A DNA stretch of 64,000 bases from assembly GCF_947179165.1 (NCBI RefSeq), contig NC_077242.1, forward strand, positions 28,581,097 to 28,645,096. Direction: 5' to 3'. A program made the translations under genes and the position numbers. The notes beneath the pieces are model-generated. The model did not search any database. It saw only the letters and a list, made by a program, of their open reading frames with translations, and was not told the origin of the DNA. Positions 11,342 to 23,517 of the stretch are shown here, piece by piece; position 1 is the stretch's first letter; each line of letters starts with the position of its first letter. Source of the stretch: Solanum dulcamara. Its lineage: Eukaryota > Streptophyta > Magnoliopsida > Solanales > Solanaceae.

Positions 11342-13608
11342 TGTCATGACCCGACCTAGGGCTTAGTCGTAACATGGTAATAGGATTTCCAGAGGACTCT
11401 AACCAAGACTCTTAGCATAACATACATTAGCATACATAAGGTACAGAAAATAAATAAGAATCAATGATACGGAAGCATAGTCTTACATAAAACAAATTCT
11501 CAAAACAAGAAACGAAAATAGACTCTCTTACTATCCAACATTCCTCTAATAACTCGATGGAGGCATAAGACAAGATTTTAGCTCACTCATATAGACAACA
11601 TAAGAGAATGAAGTAACAAGCGCCAGGATAAGAAATAAGTGTCATATCCTCGAACTGTGAGGACTCACCAACTGTGAGGACTCACCAATAGTAAAGAGCT
11701 AATAGTAAAACTCTAGCCACGATCGAGAAGAGGATAAACAAGATCGTCGGTCCGTACATTATGAACAAATGTAGGCAAAAAGTATGTATTAGTACATGGA
11801 ATTAACTAAGTATGTGCAAATATTCATGAACAATAAACATAGGACATAATCAATATGAATCATAGGATGCAAGACCAATATCTGTAAAACATGATTATAA
11901 TCATGAAAATATTAAAACATTTATCTTATTGGTAAATGCATTAAAAGAATCTTATAATCATCATAAGACCTCATACCTCAACTGAAATTATGTGAGGTAG
12001 GACCTTTAACCGATATATAAGACCATGCGAAGTAATACATAGAATTCGATGACTCTAGCATCGAGATAGGGGAGACTACCCTGCCATGGCATATTCTATT
12101 AAGTAACCCTTAAATTGGCTATGTGGATCCACTATCTTCTCCATATTTTCATATGTAAACCTACGCGGACAACATAGTTTGGGACTAATGGTTGCTACTA
12201 GGATTTTTTTAGGTAACTAACTATGCTACCGAACTGAACCCCACCTAAAGGTCCTCTCGGTGCTTTGTCAATATCCCAACAGAACTCATAAAACATGATC
12301 ATAAACATCATAGGGAAAGATAATAACTAATATGAATCCATATTTATAAAACATCATAAGAATAGGTCATCTAGCATAATCATCGTAGCATCATCACAGT
12401 AAAATCATAGGATTAGTTCATCTATCAAATAACTCATGCAATACGGGTGTAGGTCTTCCATCATTATATATCTTTAATCATAAATATCATTAGGGACTTA
12501 ACTTGCCCTATCATTATCTTACTTGAAATAATATAGAATCATCATTCATAAAATTCTTTGCATGAAGCATATTTAACTCATTCATAAAGCTTTCATAAAA
12601 TACAACTTGAAAATCATGATCATATCTGAACTGCCTTCTGTAAGGAGCTTGAATCGTTCGTTTACTCTAAGTCTTATTACCGACGCGATGGATTGCTATT
12701 TGAAAACACTTTCAATACAAAAAGAGCTCCTTCCGGCTAATCATACTTGAAACTAATATATAGCATGGGTCATTAAAATTCAACTTGAAATCATCTAATA
12801 TGATATAAATTTTTATAATTAGGCTAATAGCATTGAAATATATCATAATTAAGAAGACTCAATGTAAATCATGAAATTCGGACTTTTAATTGAAGAAATT
12901 ATAAGAGAAATTGAGAAGAAATCTTTGGGATTCCATGGGTGAAAGATACCCATGGATGAATTCCCAAATACCTCGACCTTGATGAGCTCTAAATTGATAA
13001 GAGTGAAAGCTCGACCTTGAAGAACTCTTTTAAATTGATTGAGGGAGAAGAAGACCTTGAGAGAAAACTTGGGAGGGAAGATTTTGTGATTTTGAGAATT
13101 ATGGAAAGAATATGAGGGTTAGAAGAATTAAGGGTAGTTAATAGGTAGGAATCTAGCCCCAAAACCATCCATATTCATTAATGAAAGTATAGGGAATGAC
13201 CAAAGTACCCCTCATTAAAACTGAATTCAAAACCCAAAACGGACCTTCACCACGGCCTTGATATCCAATACGAGACGTGATCCCCATCGTGAAGTGGGAC
13301 TTAGCTTTTTAGAATAAGGGGTGCCTACCAAGGAACACACCACAGACCATAAAAGGTAATACGACTCATGGTTGTCGTCTGTGGCATGAGATTTGAACTC
13401 AAATTTTAGGAGTTGTAGGAAAAGTTTCAGGAATTCCTCCAAAGAGACCTTTACGATCTGTGGAGGTAATTACGGTCTGTTAACCTTGGTCGTGAAGAAG
13501 ATCCTGATGAGGGCCTACGGGAGGTGGTCACCACAAAACCCACCCCGTTCTTTGAAGGCAATTATGACCCATAGTGGTAAGGCATAGTCCGTGCCTAGGA
13601 AAGTTATA
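11342..13608 (-). mobile_element. LTR R, reverse-oriented Gypsy LTR
   Basis: Read on the minus strand, this is an LTR of the E1/E2 group. It ends with a cognate of the E2 terminus ('gttacgactaagccctagg' then GGGTCATGACA) and shares the blocks around 'acagaccgtaattacctcc' and 'ggaggaattcctgaaac'. It has the usual terminal palindrome in reverse at 11781-11815. The right end is not sharp; 13608 is the last base before E3 coding homology. No PBS or PPT adjoins it, and flanking 5-mers do not match (see findings). No coding region is supported. Confidence 0.6.
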
Positions 13609-16122
13609 GAGGGTCGCTCAATGCCAGAACAGGTTCTATGCCTTACATACTCGATAGGATCAAGAGTATTCCCTGATGTAGTCATTGTTATCTTGCGAGT
13701 GTTTCAATTTGATGTTTATGCAATTACACTTTATTTTGTGACTCCTTATATTGCATTAAATTTCGATATTGGTTCCTAAATCCTACACAAACTCTTCTCA
13801 GTCTCTACTACTGTTGATGAGTCAGTCTTAGATAAACAGATATACAAAAATTCCCAATCTCAATTTTTCATAAAGTCACCAATAGTTAATCCAGTAGAGT
13901 TAGACATGCTTGATTTTGATATCGTTCTTGGCATAGACTAATTACATGCTTTTTATGCTTGAGTCTACAATAGAACCAGAGTCTTTATATTTTAGTTCCT
14001 AATGAGCCAATCATAGAATGAAAGGGTAGTACTTCAGTCCATATAGGTTGGTTTGTCTCTTACCTTAAAGGACAGAAAGATGAAATCTAAGGGTTGTATA
14101 TACCATATAATCCAGGTTAAGCATTCTAGTTTTGAAACCCCAACCTTTCAGCTTTTCCCAAAAGTAAATGAATTTCCAGAAGTGCTCCCTGAAGATCTTC
14201 CTAAAGTCCTTCCAAAAGGTGAAATCAACTTTGGAATAGACCTTGTTTCAAATACCCAGCTTATGTCCATCCGCATTGTAGAATGGATCCGACTGAGATT
14301 AAGGAGTCAAAGAATTCGTTAAAAACCTTGTAGATAAAGGTTTCATCAAACCCTGCATCTCTTCACGAGGAGCTCTAGTTTTATTCATGCATAAGAAGGA
14401 TGGTTCTCTTAATATGTGAATAAACTACCGTCGGTTAAATAGGGTCACAATCAATAATAAGTATCCCATCTCCAGAATTGATGACTTATTTGACCTGCGT
14501 CAAGGTGCTAGTTTCTTCTCAAAGATAGACCTCAGATCATGCTACCATCAGCTTAGAGTCAGAGAATATGACATTCTGAAGACAGCCTTCACAAATCAAT
14601 TTGGTCACTATAAATTGATAGTTATGTCTTTAGGAATGGCGAATGCTCCTCTAGCTTTTATGGATTTGTTTAACAGGTTGTTCAAACAATACTTTGACAA
14701 GTTTATTTTCATAGATGACATTCATATTTATTCCTAGAGCGAGGATGAGCATGTAGACAATTTAAGGATTATCTTGCAAATTCTTAAAGACCACCGGTTA
14801 TTTGTTAATTCTAGTAAGTGTGAGTTTTGGTTTTGATATTTAGCATTCCTTGGTTACATAGTCTCTGGGGAGGGTATTCAAGTTTATCCTTAAAAGATCA
14901 AAGCAGTTAAGAACTGAACTGGACCACTTTCTCCCTTAAATATTTAGAGTTTCTTGGGTTTAGCCAGTTATTACAGAAAATTAGTTGAAGGGTTTTCCTC
15001 TATCTGTTTTCCTTTATTCAGTGGTCAGAGTCTTATAACTGCTAAATAAAAGAGAAGAGTTTTCAGGAGTTGAAGACTCGACTTACATCAACTTAGTTTC
15101 TACTCTACCGGAGGGTTCACATGGTTTCGTGGTATATTGTGATGCTTCTAGAATTGGCGTTGATGTTGTGTTGATGCAACATGGGAAGATCATAGCATAT
15201 GCTTCCAAGCAACTCAAGGTTAATGAGAAGAATTACCAGACACACAATCTTGAGTTAGCAGCAGTAGTGTTTGCCTTTAAGATTTGGAGGCACTATCTTT
15301 ATGGTGTTCATGTGGATATGTCTATAGATTATAAGAGTTTTCAATTTGTGTTCAATCAAAAAGACTTAAATCATCATCAAAGGAGATGTCTTGATTTGGT
15401 GAATGATTATAACATCAGCATCCTATACCATCCGGGTAAGGCCAGTGTAGTGGCATATGCTCTTAGCAAGTTGTCTATGAACAATGTTGCTCATGTGGAG
15501 GAGGAAAAGAAAGAGTTGGTTTGTGATGTTCACAAGCTTGCTTTCTTGGGAGTTCACATTGTGGATTCAGCAGATGGTGGATTTATTAATTAAAATGGGA
15601 CAGAATCATCTCTTGTGATGGATGTTAATGCAAAACGGAATGATGATCTAACCTTGGTTGAATTGAAAGAAGTAGTACTTAAAAAGACTATATAGGCTTT
15701 CTATCAAGGGGAGATGACGTACTTTGTTATCAAATTCGGTTATTGTATTCTAAATATTGATGGACTGAGGCAACAGATACTAACAGAAGCTCACAGTTTC
15801 CAATATCTTATTCACCAAGAGCCACTAAGGTGTAACATAATCTATGAGAAGTCTATTGGTAGAATAGTATGAAGAATGATATCGCATAATTTGTGGCTAA
15901 GTGTTTAAATTTTAAACTAAGTACAGTTGAACATAAAAACCCTGGAGGTGGTAGGACTTGAATATGGACTTCATCACAGATTTGTCTCGTATGCATCGAC
16001 ATCATGATTCAATATGGGTGGTTATAGACCAAATGACTAAGTAAACATATTTTATGCAAATTACAACTTCCTAATCAGCTAAGTATTATGCTAGACTTTA
16101 TATTTGGAGTTGGTGAAATTGT
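13609..16122 (+). pseudogene. pol: E3 Gypsy gag end, PR, RT, RNase H, IN start
   Basis: Homology starts at the gag/PR boundary (NRFYAL-type peptide at about 13628). The protease has lost its active-site segment: DVYA runs directly into ITLYFVTPY. RT (about 14290-14960) keeps FSKIDLRS and FIDDI but has several stops. RNase H is the best preserved part (15129-15593, 154 codons open): YCDAS, NLELAAV and SIDYKS keep three acidic residues, but the fourth is lost (VAYALSK for VADALSR). Integrase begins at about 15760 with a degraded HHCC region and MDFITDLSR. It is cut at 16122 by solo LTR A1 and resumes at 34859. Confidence 0.85.
16118..16122 (+). repeat. Left TSD of solo LTR A1
   Basis: ATTGT here is repeated at 34854-34858, directly outside the two ends of A1. 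Removing A1 and one copy restores the E3 integrase reading (leading into YGVPLSII), which confirms the boundaries. Confidence 0.85.
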
Positions 16123-16841
16123 TGTCATATCCCATATTTTTTATACGTTAGATTATTCGTAAGCTGAGGTGGGGTCCACATGTCGAGATTTTTTAGGACA
16201 TATGACAAGTTATATGGATAATATATATGAAGTTAAAAATAACTCAAGAAGGAACCTTGAGCCAAATCAAGGTGGAAGCCATCTAAAAAAATATTTTTTT
16301 AAGTTACGTTTTCGGGTGATCTGACTTCAGGAAGCCATAACCCCTTCAGAATTTAGGAATTTGGGAAAACTTTCAAAATAAAAGTTGTAGATAATTTAAA
16401 TAGATTTTTAAAAATGGGTCGTGGAACTGGATGTGACATTGGTATAAGGAGATATAAACATTTTAAGACATAAAGGTAGACCTGAACAGTAGATTCGGTC
16501 CAACCCAATTTTAAGTCGGATCAGGCCTAATACCCACGCCATTTAAGGAAAATTTTCATCTTTCTCCTTTATTTTTCAGATTAAAATATCCATATATTTC
16601 CATACATATATATAGAGAGAGAGGATCTTAGAGAGAAATACCAATTTTGACCAAAATATGAGCCCCGAATTCTGAAGCTCATGAAGAGAAAAGTGTTGTA
16701 CGTCGCGTTGCCTTCAATTTGAGCTAAAAATCAGCCAAGAAGGAAGTGTTAATATGGTTTCTTCATAATTAAGGTAATATTAAAGTCTTTTTTTCATTTT
16801 TAACAAGTTTAATTAGAGTTTTAACAGATTTTTGTTTTTTT
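16123..16841 (+). mobile_element. Solo LTR A1, left part
   Basis: The LTR starts TGTCATATCCC. It continues for about 0.7 kb without coding potential, including 'tacatatatatagagagaga' near 16604, and ends in a T-run (16829-16841) that is the poly(A) of the minus-strand LINE L2 read on this strand. The remainder lies at ~32811-34853. Combined length is about 2.76 kb. No internal Gypsy domain, PBS or PPT is present between the two parts, only LINE sequence, so this is a solo LTR. Confidence 0.75.
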
Positions 16842-17329
16842 AGGGAACAGACCCTATACGAGGCTCCCACCTCTCATGCACAGTTAGGTGTTGAGCAGCA
16901 CCCCCAAGCCTTAAAATAGATAACAAAAGTAAAAGTACAAGGAGGGGGACATAAAACCTTACCTCCGATCCTATGTTGGTTGATAAGTCGGCTAACCTAC
17001 TAAGGTCGGCTAACTCATCCCCGATACAAAAAGGGCTAACTATAATTAGAAAGCAGTAAACCTATGAGAGGACTCCTCCCAGTGCAAATCGACTAAAAAG
17101 CATAAATGAGGGAGACTCTCCCCTTCCATGAGAAAACAAGAAAGTAACCTACACTAGTCCTATTCAAATATGCTACGAATCAGACATAGCTACATTGAAG
17201 AAGAACAAGTATACGAAACTTCTATCTCTCATGGGATGGGAAAATTCTTTTTATCTTTGCCCTTTTTAGTCTTGTCGTACCAAGTAAATCCAAAGGAACT
17301 ATGTAACCCATCAAGAACCTGATAATCAG
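16842..17329 (-). mobile_element. LINE L2 3' tail (UTR)
   Basis: This is the reverse complement of the L1 tail at 30844-31334, nearly colinear over about 490 bp (e.g. 'gaggctcccacctctc', 'ggttagccgact' blocks, 'cactagtcctattcaa'). It ends in a poly(A) seen as T-rich 16829-16841. Conservation of the tail between copies fits its expected role as the region recognised by the LINE reverse transcriptase. It contains the palindrome AGGGAGACTCTCCC at 17109-17125. Confidence 0.85.
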
Positions 17330-19552
17330 CTAAGAAGGGTGAAAGGAGGAGAAGTATATGGAATTGGAGCATTCAGCAGCCTTGGTATTTTTGATGAAAG
17401 AGGTGCTCCAAGAAGCTTGGAAGCAAGGGGGCTGCTGCAGGTGTGAGTCCCCTGCATTCATGGTTGTTGCCTCCTTTTGTTTGAAGCTTTGTGACCCTGC
17501 ACAAGTAATCAACCAAGCAAGGATCTCCAATAATATTGTTACTAGTAGTGACTGCAGCATGTTGCATCTCAGCCATATAGCTGTTGGTGCTGTGATGTAG
17601 CTTCTACACATAGAGACATACAACAGAAAACAAAAATAGAATTGAAGATTCATTTTTGATGTCTGCTGGATGGATTTCCATATGTTCGGAGTTGTCTTGC
17701 TGATCTGGAATGGTGTTTCTGTAGGCTCTGGTATGTGTGGATGTTGTCTCCCTTTGTCTGAGACTTTGTGTACCTTATGTGCCTGTACATAACAATTAGA
17801 AGAGCAGGGAGCTTCAAGAGTTTTGGGGTGCAATGGATCTGTTGCAGGTGTTGCAGTCAAGGAATTAGTATGGGTGGAGAGTTGATGTGTTGGTGAGGTC
17901 CTATCTTGGAAGGCTGCTGTCTCTATGTTGATGCCTTTTATTTGCCAAGGTGACCCATTAGCTGTTGTACCTACTCAAAAACCATCAAAGGAAAACAACC
18001 AGCCAACAAGACAGAAAAACCAGGATGGGCCTATAGCAGTCTTGTTGTTAATGCATGTTGATGTATCACTCCAGTAACCTACAATAATACAACAAACAAA
18101 CAAAAGCAAGAAAGAACTTGCACAAGCTAGCAAAATAGAAAGGACCTCTAAGAGTGTTTTGGAGCCTGTTTGCTTTTTCAAGGTCGCTCGCCTAACGTCT
18201 ACAATTATCCGATTGAGCTGAAACTCTTTGAGACTTGCAAAAACATGCTTTTCTTTTGTCCTGCAAGATTTTGAGGCATTTTGCACAAGTTGGAGTTTCC
18301 AAATAGCAAATTGCTCCCTCTGTAGGCTTAAGACAGCTAACTTTTTCAAGGTCGCTCGCCTAACGTCTCCAATTATCCGTTTGAGATGAGACTTCTTGGG
18401 CCTTGCCCCTATAGTATTTTCTGCAATCCTGCAAGCTTTGGAGGCCTTGGTGCAGGTCCACATGATCCCAATCACCCTGCACATCATACCATGCTGTGGC
18501 TTGGTCATAGGCTGCTGCAGGTCCTTGGGTAGCTCCATGTTACTTCCATAGTAGAGGGGGTTAAGATGCTTGTTGTTGCTAGCTACTCCCAAGAGGAGAC
18601 CCTTCCTTGTGATCAGGATCATCTCTTAAGAGTACCTGCACAAGATAGACAAACTAAAGGAGAAATCCCATTGCTGATTCCTGTGCTGCATCTCTACAGC
18701 ATTCTTATGTTGTTGTTGCTGCATCTCTGTAATGTAGTTGATGCTGCTGTAGCATCTACATGTGATGTTGTTGAGCTGTTACAGGTATAAAGGTAGTTGT
18801 TGGTGCAGGCAATCCAATCTTAGATGCTGCAATTCCAACACAAGGCTCAAAGTTGCAGGATACTTCCAAGAGTGCTGTACAGCAGAAACATTGGAAGTAC
18901 AATTGCTGTTGGTGTGTCTCCTCTTGTTGTTACTGTTGTTAAAGCATTCCAGGTTCTGTATTGTGGTGTATCTGCACAAACCAACAAATAAAAATAAGAA
19001 AGAACTTGCACAAGCTAACAAAAGGGAAAGGACCTCCAAGAGTGCTTTGAAGCCGGCTAACTTTTTCAAGGTCGCTCGACTAACGTCTCCAATTGTCCGT
19101 TTGAGTTCAAACTTCTTGGGCTCTGCAAATACAGTATTTTCTGTAATCCTGCAACTTTTGGAGGCCTTTTCCACAAGCTGGAAGTTCTAATTTGTGAAAT
19201 GCTCCATCTTGCGACTTAAGTCGGCTAACTTTTTCAAGGTCACTCGACTAACGTCTCCAATTATCCTTTTGAGCTGAAACTTCTTGGGTTCTGCAAGAGT
19301 TGTATTTGCTATAATCCTGCACAATCTGGAGTCATTTTGGTGTAGCATGGTGTATTTGTTGAAGGTTGCTGGTTGCTTCTGGTCTCTGTTGCTGTTGCTG
19401 AGTGGCTGTTGTTGTTGATCAGTTGCAGTCACTGTTGTTGCTGTATTGTGGCATATGCAAGTGATAACTACTCTAGCTCTTACTTCTAGCAGTATGTTCT
19501 TAGTTCTACTGAAGCAGTAAACAAGGGAGACTCTCCCCTTACAATGGGAAAT
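17330..19552 (-). pseudogene. LINE L2 ORF3 (unknown protein), interrupted
   Basis: Unrecognised coding region. Read on the minus strand in one frame it runs from 19552 to a stop at 17330-17332 (741 codons) with only four internal stops, at 19187, 18779, 18626 and 17975, and no frameshift. Its first 13 codons lie at 31394-31356 on the other side of L1, beginning at an ATG 33 nt after the L2 ORF2 stop. It matches L1 ORF3 along its length: KGRVSLVYC near the start, the basic motif KRIIGDVRRATLKK four times (about 19270, 19070, 18380, 18200), and hydrophobic segments such as LLEVLSILLACASSFLLLF. It is older and decayed relative to L1, yet the frame is retained. Confidence 0.7.
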
Positions 19553-19569
19553 AACTAGATGGAAGAAGA
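19553..19569 (+). repeat. Left TSD of LINE L1
   Basis: AACTAGATGGAAGAAGA (17 bp) is repeated without mismatch at 31356-31372 directly after the L1 poly(A). A long, exact duplication is the signature of target-primed reverse transcription and suggests a recent insertion. Confidence 0.9.
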
Positions 19570-19662
19570 GATTAATTAGTGTATAATTTTGGAAAGAAAA
19601 AAATCCTCTCAAACCCTAGTAATCATTATCTCAAAGAAGGGCATTTTAGTCACAAAAACGAA

Positions 19663-22600
19663 ATGGGGTGGGACCCACCTCCGGACCTCGAAAAATTTCG
19701 TTCGAAAGATGGAATCGTAGATTCCGTCGATACGAACACAACGAAAGTTATCTCACTCTCAGATTCCATCTATAGCTCCTCAAATTTGCAAAAGACTGAA
19801 GTGATCACTGTTCATTGTTCGAGTGAGGAGCTGCTGCAAGCTGAAAAAATCATATCCTTGAGAAATCGGGGATTGCTAAAGATTATAAACAATATTGGAG
19901 ATGATTCTTCATCCCATATGCCAAGCACAGTACAAAGTTCACAAAAAAATTTAGTCCCAATTGAGAAAAATGCAGAGGCGCATCAGCTCAGCATCGCCGC
20001 CAATGCGCCACCACTGCGCCTTCAATTTCCAGCCACCTCCGGCGATATTCTAGCCCTCGCACCATCTGGACTTTGTTCGCAAGGACAAGGCGCCCCGATA
20101 GGAACAAAAACCTCTGGCGAAATCAACTCCGGCGAACAAATTGTAGTCGACGCAGGAGCTACGGCAAGCCAAAACGCACAAGATGAATGCCAAAATGTTC
20201 CTCAAGCTGTTTTCAATCTCCTCAGTCATGAGAGCCATCTCGAATCACTGCCACACTCTTCGAATGTATCCTTGAGCTCTGACAACAATGGAGTCGCCGG
20301 AGCTCCGGCCAGCCAATTCAGCCAAGACCAATACCAAAAGGTGAGTAACAGTGTGGAGAAGATTTCTAACTATAACACATGTCTCAAATCTATACAAACA
20401 AGTTCAAATTCAAAAAGTCGTCAAGACGACTTTGGTGGTGCCGGAGCTCCGGCGAACCAATTGGCAAGAGACCAATACCAAAAGACTCATCAAGGAGTCA
20501 TGAAGCTTCCAAGCTATATAGAGTGTCTCGAATCACCATCAACAAGCTCAAATTCAAAAAGTCGTCAAGACTTGCATCTCCCTGAAGAACACTGTAACAG
20601 TGTTGTTCGAGCTGAAGCTGTGGCTGGTGTATTGGATCATGTTCAAAATGACCAACAAGGAAATAGAATGCTAATATTGGAAGGCATTGAAGAAAATGGT
20701 CATGCCCCAAAAGAAATTTCGAAGGGGAACTTCACTGATAAGCAATGGAACAGTGCTCTTGCTGTGGCTCATCCAGGTAAGTCTTCTAACTATTTCAACC
20801 AATATCTAGTCAAAAGTGATGACCATATTAACAATGTTGTTCAAATGCATAGTGACACTGTCGAACCTCATGAACTTAGCTTGCTTGATAATAATGTACA
20901 AAAAGGAAATTTAGCTAATGTTGTTATTGTTAAGCCTACTAATTTGCATCTAGCTCTGACCAAGAATAATGAGGAAATTCAGAATGCTACTCACAATGGT
21001 GATACTGATCTTGTTGTTAAGCACAAGGAGCAGGGGAACATAATACTTGGTAATGTTGAAAAAAACAAACAACCTGACCAGTTGAACAGGGGGCTCAATG
21101 TGAAAACTCAACCTGTCCATAGACCTTATGTTCCTAATAGCAATCCTATGAAAGTGTCTAATAATTTTGATGCTATTAAATCTACTAACAAACCTGCTGC
21201 TCTGAATACTGGAAGCAACCTAGGTTCCAGAAACTCAAACCAACTTAGAGCTCCAAGTTTTAATATTCCAACTCCTAATAATCATGTGGTGCTTCCCAAT
21301 ACTAATTTACCTGCAAAACAAACCCAGCACCCCAATACTAATACTCCAACCCCTCCTAATCCTGTCATCCACCAAACTCTGGCTACTAAGTTGAGAGCCC
21401 AAGAAGCTATGAAAACAGACACTATTGATATTACACCTCCCAAAATTACCACAAAGCAAGGCTATCCAGCTGTAGTATTTACAGAAGAAGACTTCCTGGT
21501 GAAATTGGCTAGTGATTGTAAGTATACTCTAATAGGAAAATTCACAAATACTATGCCTAAGATGGAAACCATTAGAAAGGAATTCATCTTGCAAACAGAA
21601 CTCAGAGGAGGAGTGAAACTTACCCATTTTAACTCTAGGCATCTGTACATAGACTTGGACAATGAGTATGATCACTCTACTGTTTGGTCCAAAGGAAGAA
21701 TGTACATAAATGGCCAACTTATGAGACTCCAACTTTGGACCCCCACCTTCAAGCCTGAAGAAGAAACATCTCTAGTTCCTATATGGGCTATATTACCTGA
21801 ATTACCTTGGCACTGTTATCGTCTTGCAGTGGTAACTCCATTACTATCCCCAATTGGAAAGGTGTTGTTCTTGGATTTGGCAACCTACAAGAAAACAAGG
21901 GGTAGTGTTGCAAAAGTCAAAGTACAAATTGACCTTACAAAACAAAGACCACAACATGTATGGATGGGGTATGGTGAGGATGAAAATGGAGCAGGAAGGT
22001 GGCAGTCTATCCAATATGAGGGGGTGCCAGATTACTGTCAACACTGCAAACATCAAGGTCACACCATTCATGTTTGTACTGTGAAAAGAAGGGATGAAGA
22101 TAATAAGAAAAAACAAGTTCAAGAAGAAGAAGCAAGAAACAAAGATAAATCCAGCAATGAAAAGAACAAGGAACAACAGAACAAGGAGCTAAAACACCAA
22201 GAAGACAAACAAAATAAGGAACAACAAAACACTAGCAAAGCTGGAACTGAAAAAAGAGACCAAGAACATGCAGGTTGGCAAATTCAAAGGAGGAAAGGCA
22301 AAAAAGATGGACAACATAACCAACAACAACCACAACAGCATAAAACACAAGTATCCATGACAAAAGGGGAAAGTTCAGTACCATCCCAGCATATTATCAG
22401 CAGCAGCAAAGAAGGAAAATCTCAACAGCAGGCAGGTATGCTTAATAACTCTAACTTTAATACTTGTAATATCCAAACTTGTAATGTAGACTCTGGAGTC
22501 CAGAGCCTACTCCCCATTCCCCATACAGTATTGGATCCCAGCCCCCATAATCCCATACAGCAGGTATTACATGTTAATGAAGAGAGCAGACCTGCAGACA

Positions 22601-23517
22601 AACAAAAAGAGCAAAATATTACTGCCAGGTGTGCACCAAATACTGGTTTGAATAATGTGGAAAGCAACAAAGCCAATGGAAAAATCCCAGGTATTGACTT
22701 AATGCTCCCACAACCCCATGGCTCCCCCAATTACTTTAATATCTTAAATAGTATTAATGTTGTGGCTGAAGAAGTCTGTGGAGGTCAGGTTGGAGGAATA
22801 CAGGAGCAAATCACTAATCTGCAGGAAGGGGAAACCAAGGGGAGGGAAAATCTATTGGTTGACCATAGGAAAGACCCTAGAGCCCCTGCCACCACTATTC
22901 CAGCAGAGATAAGGTCCAACATGCAATTGCAACAAGATGATGGTCAACAGCTTTCAGAGGACAGTGATAAGGGAGGTGTTGAATTTCCAAAAAATAGTGA
23001 ACAAAATACAGGTGCAGTGATTCAGCTACTGAACAATAAATATACTCTTTCTTTGAGTAAAAAGAAGAGAGAGGCACTGAAGAAAAAGATAGGAAAAAAA
23101 AGTAAAAAATCTCTGTCTGAAAAGACACAACACAGAGCAGGGATTTATGCTTCACCTCTTCAAATTCAATCCAGCTCTACTGAATTGTATGTGCTTAATA
23201 AGAGAGCCATATCAGATGACTTGGAGGATGAATATAGACCTATTCAATCTGAAGATGAAGAGGACCTAGATCAAAAGGAACAAACTCATGATGAGGATGA
23301 GGAAACTAGTGCCTCTCCCATTAGAGCACTGGATGATATCACAGATTCTACAACTCAGGATGAAGTGTTGCAAGTCACTGAGAAGCAGGGTTTATCACCC
23401 AGGGGTCAGCAAGCAAAGAAGAAGAAGAAAAAACAGAAACAAGACATCTCCACCAGTTCAGATAATGCTACTTGTAAGAGTGGCATCAACACAAGGTCCA
23501 AATCCCTGAAACTTTGA
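19663..23517 (+). CDS. ORF1: LINE L1 ORF1: gag-like RNA-binding protein
   Basis: This 1284-aa protein is expected to bind the element's RNA in the ribonucleoprotein. The ATG at 19663 is the first in frame; the frame is open from 19579 but without an earlier ATG. The N-terminal half is low-complexity and contains three tandem 48-residue repeats (residues about 162-305). A DUF4283-like domain follows at about 600-760 (VFTEEDFLVKLASDCKYTLI, LWTPTFKPEEE), then a zinc knuckle CQHCKHQGHTIHVC (CX2CX4HX4C) at about 22037-22078, then a long Lys/Gln/Glu-rich stretch and a basic C-terminus (KKKKKKQKQ). It is about twice the usual length for a plant LINE ORF1. Its TGA overlaps the ORF2 ATG. Confidence 0.9.
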   Translation: MGWDPPPDLEKFRSKDGIVDSVDTNTTKVISLSDSIYSSSNLQKTEVITVHCSSEELLQAEKIISLRNRGLLKIINNIGDDSSSHMPSTVQSSQKNLVPIEKNAEAHQLSIAANAPPLRLQFPATSGDILALAPSGLCSQGQGAPIGTKTSGEINSGEQIVVDAGATASQNAQDECQNVPQAVFNLLSHESHLESLPHSSNVSLSSDNNGVAGAPASQFSQDQYQKVSNSVEKISNYNTCLKSIQTSSNSKSRQDDFGGAGAPANQLARDQYQKTHQGVMKLPSYIECLESPSTSSNSKSRQDLHLPEEHCNSVVRAEAVAGVLDHVQNDQQGNRMLILEGIEENGHAPKEISKGNFTDKQWNSALAVAHPGKSSNYFNQYLVKSDDHINNVVQMHSDTVEPHELSLLDNNVQKGNLANVVIVKPTNLHLALTKNNEEIQNATHNGDTDLVVKHKEQGNIILGNVEKNKQPDQLNRGLNVKTQPVHRPYVPNSNPMKVSNNFDAIKSTNKPAALNTGSNLGSRNSNQLRAPSFNIPTPNNHVVLPNTNLPAKQTQHPNTNTPTPPNPVIHQTLATKLRAQEAMKTDTIDITPPKITTKQGYPAVVFTEEDFLVKLASDCKYTLIGKFTNTMPKMETIRKEFILQTELRGGVKLTHFNSRHLYIDLDNEYDHSTVWSKGRMYINGQLMRLQLWTPTFKPEEETSLVPIWAILPELPWHCYRLAVVTPLLSPIGKVLFLDLATYKKTRGSVAKVKVQIDLTKQRPQHVWMGYGEDENGAGRWQSIQYEGVPDYCQHCKHQGHTIHVCTVKRRDEDNKKKQVQEEEARNKDKSSNEKNKEQQNKELKHQEDKQNKEQQNTSKAGTEKRDQEHAGWQIQRRKGKKDGQHNQQQPQQHKTQVSMTKGESSVPSQHIISSSKEGKSQQQAGMLNNSNFNTCNIQTCNVDSGVQSLLPIPHTVLDPSPHNPIQQVLHVNEESRPADKQKEQNITARCAPNTGLNNVESNKANGKIPGIDLMLPQPHGSPNYFNILNSINVVAEEVCGGQVGGIQEQITNLQEGETKGRENLLVDHRKDPRAPATTIPAEIRSNMQLQQDDGQQLSEDSDKGGVEFPKNSEQNTGAVIQLLNNKYTLSLSKKKREALKKKIGKKSKKSLSEKTQHRAGIYASPLQIQSSSTELYVLNKRAISDDLEDEYRPIQSEDEEDLDQKEQTHDEDEETSASPIRALDDITDSTTQDEVLQVTEKQGLSPRGQQAKKKKKKQKQDISTSSDNATCKSGINTRSKSLKL
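20146..20577 (+). repeat. Three tandem 144-bp repeats in ORF1
   Basis: Units at 20146-20289, 20290-20433 and 20434-20577 encode 48 residues each. Units 2 and 3 are clearly alike (GAGAPAxQ, DQYQK, CLxS, SSNSKSRQD). Unit 1 is more diverged (GATASQNAQDECQ, HLESLPHSSN). The function is unknown. Confidence 0.8.

Noticed and set aside
13627..13650. LTR R ending at 'ccttaca' (13647)
   Set aside because: That sequence encodes the NRFYAL peptide of the Gypsy gag/PR region, so the LTR must end earlier.
18566..19190. Plus-strand frames of 74 and 142 codons
   Set aside because: Antisense to the L2 ORF3 frame; the minus frame is longer, continuous and matched by L1.
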